A stretch of 9,342 nucleotides of DNA from the NCBI GenBank assembly GCA_964554265.1, contig CAZKOB010000137.1, positions 1-9,342 on the forward strand. The letters are read 5' to 3'. Shown here one piece after another: positions 6,595 through 9,342 of this stretch. This stretch comes from RGIG8745 sp964554265. Lineage in GTDB: Bacteria > Bacteroidota > Bacteroidia > Bacteroidales > Bacteroidaceae. Positions within the stretch are counted from its first letter, which is position 1, and each line of letters starts with the position of its first letter. The translations under genes were made by a program, and so were the position numbers. A model generated the notes under the pieces. It was not told the DNA's origin, searched no databases, and was given only the letters and a program-made list of their open reading frames with translations.

Positions 6595-6656
6595 GAGGTC
6601 CGCTTTTCGGGCTGAAATTGGATATTGTCCAAACTAAATTCTTAAAAGATATTAAT

Positions 6657-6767
6657 CTTGTTTTTTGATGCCACGAAAAAACAAAGACGGATTCCGGTGG
6701 CGAAAAACAGGAATCTCGGACAAATAATTTTATAACTCACTGATTATCAGTGTATCCTATTTTGTCC
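6657..6767. repeat. Dense cluster of overlapping inverted repeats
   Basis: Five symmetric pairs sit in about 110 bp: TTGTTTTTT (6658-6666) with AAAAAACAA (6676-6684); GCCAC (6670-6674) with GTGGC (6697-6701); GATTCC (6690-6695) with GGAATC (6710-6715); GGACAAA (6718-6724) with TTTGTCC (6761-6767); and the near-perfect palindrome CACTGAT-T-ATCAGTG (6738-6752). The last two are almost concentric. This is the kind of pattern found at transposon ends, recombination sites or structured RNAs, but I recognise no known element. Confidence 0.6.
6738..6752. promoter_or_regulatory. Palindrome CACTGAT-T-ATCAGTG (TGATWATCA copy 1)
   Basis: Seven-base arms flank a single central T. Related palindromes ATTGAT-T-ATCAAT (6822-6834) and CTGAT-A-ATCAG (7479-7489) occur on both sides of the DUF6088 remnant. 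It could be a protein-binding operator or a recombination half-site. It may also be trivial symmetry in AT-rich DNA. Confidence 0.45.
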
Positions 6768-6821
6768 TTACTTATGCCTTTTGCACCAAAAACCACATCG
6801 TTCTTGTTGAAAATATACTCT

Positions 6822-6834
6822 ATTGATTATCAAT
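6822..6834. promoter_or_regulatory. Palindrome ATTGAT-T-ATCAAT (TGATWATCA copy 2)
   Basis: Six-base arms around a central T, sharing the TGATTATCA core with the palindrome at 6738-6752. A direct repeat TATTGAT occurs at 6821-6827 and again at 6839-6845. Confidence 0.4.
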
Positions 6835-6931
6835 TACTTATTGATAAAGCTTCAAAAAATTAACGATTAGCCAATGTAAATGAATCTTAATTATGTTAAT
6901 AAAAATCCGTCCGTCATGGGTGGACTTATCA

Positions 6932-7246
6932 TCAAAAAGAAAGAAGAAATGACACTGCTTTCTTTCTGTTCAGGCTAAGTGTATTATAAATGCCGGTTGG
7001 TACGATACGAGCCTTATCCCTACGGGCTATGGTTTCGTCAATCTGTTCTATGGATGGCGCCAATATACCAAGTCCCAAGGTTGTATCAATCTCAGGATAT
7101 AAATATATGCCTCTTGCCAAACGGATGATATCACCTTTTGCGGTCAGTCGTTCAAGACTTTTTCCAACCGCCTTGACTTCTCCGTATGGCGTAAAATCGG
7201 AAGGGAAGAAAATACTTCCTCTTCCTTTGGCTTTAATAGTTGCCAA
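6932..7246 (-). pseudogene. Truncated DUF6088 (AbiEi-like antitoxin) gene remnant
   Basis: The - strand frame encodes a strongly DUF6088-like segment: GSIFFPSDF (10-18), a winged-helix-type region with LERLTAKGDIIRLARGIYLYP (31-51), LGLGILAPSIEQIDETIARRDKARIVPTG (57-85). Family members act as antitoxin or regulator partners of AbiEii-type nucleotidyltransferase toxins. Both ends look broken. The family resemblance runs upstream of the TTG at 7246 (RDCILATIKAKG) to a stop at 7274-7276 with no ATG in between. After RIVPTG the expected YALN.LGLSTQVP continuation is replaced by unrelated residues and a stop at 6932-6934. About 100 residues remain of a family of roughly 200. No toxin gene is next to it. 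An inverted repeat AAAGAAAG (6936-6943) / CTTTCTTT (6958-6965) overlaps the truncated 3' end. I infer a dead fragment left by a lost toxin-antitoxin or defence locus; a short expressed protein from TTG cannot be excluded. Confidence 0.75.
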
Positions 7247-7609
7247 AATACAGTCTCTATACTTGCCGTTGTATTATGTTTGTCGTAGAATTACAAATTA
7301 TTTGCGGCAAATCCGAAGATTGTATAGAATATGAGGCGTTATTTAATATAAAAGTGATGGTGCTATATGTCTAATGAATTTAACGATAATATGTAGTTTT
7401 CCAAATTCTGTGTAAACAAACGGTTTAAGTTAGGGGCATTTAGTGAGTTTAATTGATAATGGCGATTATTGCAAACGACTGATAATCAGCAAATGTTATT
7501 GACCGATTGCAGTGGATCTTAAAAGAGGAACTCCCTGAATATGTGTTTTTCGCCTTTTATCTTGACTATAGCTACGATTCTTAGAATCAGAAAAGACTGA
7601 TGAATAAAA
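7247..7609. other. Intergenic stretch with decayed coding traces and palindromes
   Basis: No intact gene is visible. It holds the palindrome CTGAT-A-ATCAG (7479-7489), a short palindrome GATTCT-T-AGAATC (7576-7588), and a 32-codon open frame (7486-7584, + strand) without an ATG that includes LKEELPEYVFFAF. That segment looks protein-like and loosely resembles the N-terminus of some insertion-sequence transposases. I see no promoter matching TAnnTTTG on either strand. Confidence 0.45.
7479..7489. promoter_or_regulatory. Palindrome CTGAT-A-ATCAG (TGATWATCA copy 3)
   Basis: Five-base arms around a central A, sharing the core of the palindromes at 6738-6752 and 6822-6834. It lies on the other side of the DUF6088 remnant, just before the transposase-like short frame. 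Confidence 0.4.
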
Positions 7610-7653
7610 AAACTGCACCACAGAAGCGAATGAATGCCTTTGTGGTGCAGTTT
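7610..7653 (-). terminator. Intrinsic terminator of the secreted-protein gene
   Basis: AAACTGCACCACA (7610-7622) and TGTGGTGCAGTTT (7641-7653) are a perfect 13-bp inverted repeat with an 18-base loop. On the - strand the stem is followed by a run of seven T's (7606-7612 read in reverse), about 31 bp after the stop codon at 7684-7686. This is a strong Rho-independent terminator. The symmetric A/T flanks mean it may also stop transcripts arriving on the + strand. Confidence 0.88.
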
Positions 7654-7683
7654 CTGAATGTAGTTTATGAGTTATTTAAATGT

Positions 7684-9222
7684 TTATTTTGCTATTTTCT
7701 TTACGCTTCTACCTTGTTTTATGATATATACAGCATTAGAAGGAAGAGAATTGATATCACTTTCCTGTTTTGTACCTGTTATTGAGAATATCTCTACAGG
7801 GACATTCCGGTCGGTCCCTACAGATTGAACATCTGTGGTATAAACATCCATTGTTGCGATGTTTGATTTGTCTGATTCGCCTGTGGCGTAAATTGCTGTA
7901 ATCCATATTTTGCATTCGTAACCTTTTTCAAGATATTCCCAATTAACTTCCTCTCCTCCTTGTACTTGGAATATATACTGACTGAATATTGACTGCCAGC
8001 TTGTTACTTCCGGATCTGTTATCCGTACATTTGGAAGCCAAGTTGGATTTTCTCCGTTTGTGCCATTGTCTATGTATATCTTGTATCCGCTGATAACAGA
8101 CTCTGTTTCCGGCTTATCCCATGAGAAGTCGAGAATGTATTCGGTGTATCCCCATTCATTAGCCTGTTTAATGGCCTTTGTAATCTGAAAATTTTTTACA
8201 GGCTTGCGGCCTGGGTCTGTGACTGTGGCGGAAACAAAATCCGATATGTTTTTGCGCTCTCCATTAATGACAGCCATAACAGTGATGGCATGTTCTCCGT
8301 CGATAAGGGTAGGAGTGACAAATTCTGTTGTTGCCGCATCGGCAAGAGTATTGTCGTACATTACTTTGTATGCAGTAGCACCTTCCACTGCATTCCAGTT
8401 GACATAAATGCGGTTGTTAGCTATTGCCTCTACAGTAACATTTTGAGGAGTGTAGCTTGCATTCATATTAGAATATGTGTATTTAGTTACACGCTCCTGG
8501 TATTTGTCTCCGCTTCCTGCCATATATTTCTTTTCTACAACATCTCCATCTTTATCGTAAGTGTATTCAGTTGTGTTGACCTCACTCCATTCTTCTCCTT
8601 GAAGGGAATAATAGGTCTCTTTGGCAACCTTGTTGTCGGAATAAGAATAAATGTACTTTTCGCTCGGAGCATATTCGCCGCTTGCATAGTCTTTGTACAG
8701 TGTAACTTTCTCTGTAAGATTTCGGGCATCATCAAAAGTCAAGTCATAATGTGTCTCGGAAGTGATGTTTCCTTCTCCGTCAACAGATTGCTTTATTTTG
8801 TAGATGCCGTTTTCGTAATCGCTATATATTTGTGTTTGAGTATATGTAGGGTATACAGCAGTTTCTTTGATCAGGTTGCCGTTTGTATCATACTCATACG
8901 ATATAGTGTTACCCACCATAAATCCTTGTGCACCATTGACATTCCATTGTGTGCGCTGAGTTGTCTTACCTTCTGCATTATATGTGTATCGGTACTGACA
9001 GAAGCTTGTTTGCTCCATGACCATTTCCCCATTGGCATTGTAGTAATAGTAGTTGTAGTCATACAGCGTAGGTTCATCCAGCTTGATATAAGTCTGTGTT
9101 TGCCAATCATAAGAGTAAAGCGAATACTCCGTTTTATCAACAAGAGATTTTCCCTCTGCATAAATGTTCATACTTGCCATTGACAGTGTGACAGTGCATA
9201 ATGTAAGTAAAGTTCTCCTCAT
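7684..9222 (-). CDS. Secreted protein: YD-like repeats, two Fn3-like domains, C-terminal sorting-like tail
   Basis: The 512-residue protein begins with a Sec signal peptide (MRRTLLTLCT... with cleavage likely after IYA, residue 22). Residues about 32-252 hold about six tyrosine-rich YD-type repeats, the clearest being YEYDTNGNLIKET (109-121) and YTYDKDGDVVEKK (220-232), as in RHS/YD proteins. Two fibronectin type III-like domains follow, at about 258-336 (NRIYVNWNAVEGATAYKVMYD) and 340-463 (ISGYKIYID...YECKIWITAIYATGES). The last about 45 residues (VEIFSITGTK...VYIIKQGRSVKKIAK) resemble a shortened type IX secretion sorting domain or related Bacteroidales tail. The protein is probably exported and surface-exposed or released, perhaps for adhesion or glycan contact; function is not known. 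ATG 9222 is chosen because it gives the complete signal peptide. I find no TAnnTTTG promoter upstream. An inverted repeat ATGATA (9277-9282) / TATCAT (9287-9292) lies about 55 bp upstream and could be an operator. Confidence 0.85.
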   Translation of the reverse strand: MRRTLLTLCTVTLSMASMNIYAEGKSLVDKTEYSLYSYDWQTQTYIKLDEPTLYDYNYYYYNANGEMVMEQTSFCQYRYTYNAEGKTTQRTQWNVNGAQGFMVGNTISYEYDTNGNLIKETAVYPTYTQTQIYSDYENGIYKIKQSVDGEGNITSETHYDLTFDDARNLTEKVTLYKDYASGEYAPSEKYIYSYSDNKVAKETYYSLQGEEWSEVNTTEYTYDKDGDVVEKKYMAGSGDKYQERVTKYTYSNMNASYTPQNVTVEAIANNRIYVNWNAVEGATAYKVMYDNTLADAATTEFVTPTLIDGEHAITVMAVINGERKNISDFVSATVTDPGRKPVKNFQITKAIKQANEWGYTEYILDFSWDKPETESVISGYKIYIDNGTNGENPTWLPNVRITDPEVTSWQSIFSQYIFQVQGGEEVNWEYLEKGYECKIWITAIYATGESDKSNIATMDVYTTDVQSVGTDRNVPVEIFSITGTKQESDINSLPSNAVYIIKQGRSVKKIAK

Positions 9223-9276
9223 TTTCTACCTTGTTTTAGTTTATAAAATGTTTTTGTTTTTCAGTAAGACACTTGA

Positions 9277-9292
9277 ATGATATATTTATCAT
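9277..9292. promoter_or_regulatory. Inverted repeat ATGATA-tatt-TATCAT upstream of the secreted-protein gene
   Basis: Six-base arms with a 4-base spacer, 55 bp upstream of the start codon at 9222. It may be a regulator binding site, but it is short and AT-rich and could arise by chance. Confidence 0.25.
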
Positions 9293-9342
9293 CACTTTTT
9301 TGCTGAAAAATGAAAGAAAAAACAGTAAATGTCTTTCTGATT

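Noticed and set aside
6320..6600. CRISPR array
   Set aside because: The repeats are short (about 12-20 bp), diverged, spaced at 22 bp without unique spacers of regular length, and there are no cas genes.
6360..6632. 90-codon - strand open frame across the 22-bp repeats
   Set aside because: Its FTLKI-type repeats come from the tandem DNA repeats, whose period is not a multiple of three. No start context or family pattern supports a gene.
6990..7334. 114-codon + strand open frame opposite the DUF6088 remnant
   Set aside because: The - strand translation matches a known family closely, so the + strand frame is a shadow.
8290..9183. 297-codon + strand open frame with many hydrophobic stretches, like a membrane protein
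   Set aside because: It lies antisense to the secreted-protein gene. Its hydrophobic, Cys/Val/Ile-rich composition is what the complement of Tyr/Asn/Thr/Asp-rich codons produces, and no family pattern is visible.
9223..9342. Promoter for the secreted-protein gene
   Set aside because: No TAnnTTTG match is present on the - strand in the available upstream sequence; the real promoter may be degenerate or lie outside the window.

Overview
The window looks like a chromosomal piece of a Bacteroidales bacterium (Bacteroides/Prevotella type). The DNA is AT-rich. Start codons are preceded by A/T-rich stretches with no Shine-Dalgarno sequence. Two promoters carry the Bacteroidetes -7 element TAnnTTTG. 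The order DUF177 (YceD) - rpmF - fabH - era - der, and a secreted protein with a C-terminal sorting-like tail, both fit this group.

Positions 1-6028 (+ strand) hold a compact housekeeping cluster: a membrane sensor histidine kinase whose N-terminus lies at the window edge, a YceD/DUF177 protein, ribosomal protein L32, beta-ketoacyl-ACP synthase III, the GTPases Era and Der, and a small predicted lipoprotein. The cluster joins ribosome assembly (YceD, L32, Era, Der) to initiation of fatty-acid synthesis (FabH). It is not one uniform transcript: there is a promoter just before yceD that leaves almost no leader, a strong terminator-type hairpin between fabH and era, a weaker hairpin between rpmF and fabH, and a well-formed promoter between era and der.

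Positions 6029-7609 contain no intact gene I can recognise. They hold inverted repeats (a nested hairpin at 6321-6409 with a competing alternative fold, and a dense cluster at 6657-6767), a degenerate tandem array with 22-bp period (6507-6594), three copies of a TGATWATCA palindrome, a fragment of a DUF6088 (AbiEi-like antitoxin) gene on the - strand truncated at both ends, and short protein-like reading frames without starts. The stretch reads as a decayed mobile or defence island combined with structured intergenic repeats. It is the most unusual part of the window.

Positions 7610-9222 (- strand) hold one gene for a 512-residue secreted protein with YD-like repeats, two fibronectin type III-like domains and a short C-terminal sorting-like tail. 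It ends in a strong intrinsic terminator (7610-7653). I see no complete new system here. The best candidates for something undescribed are the repeat structures at 6320-6770.
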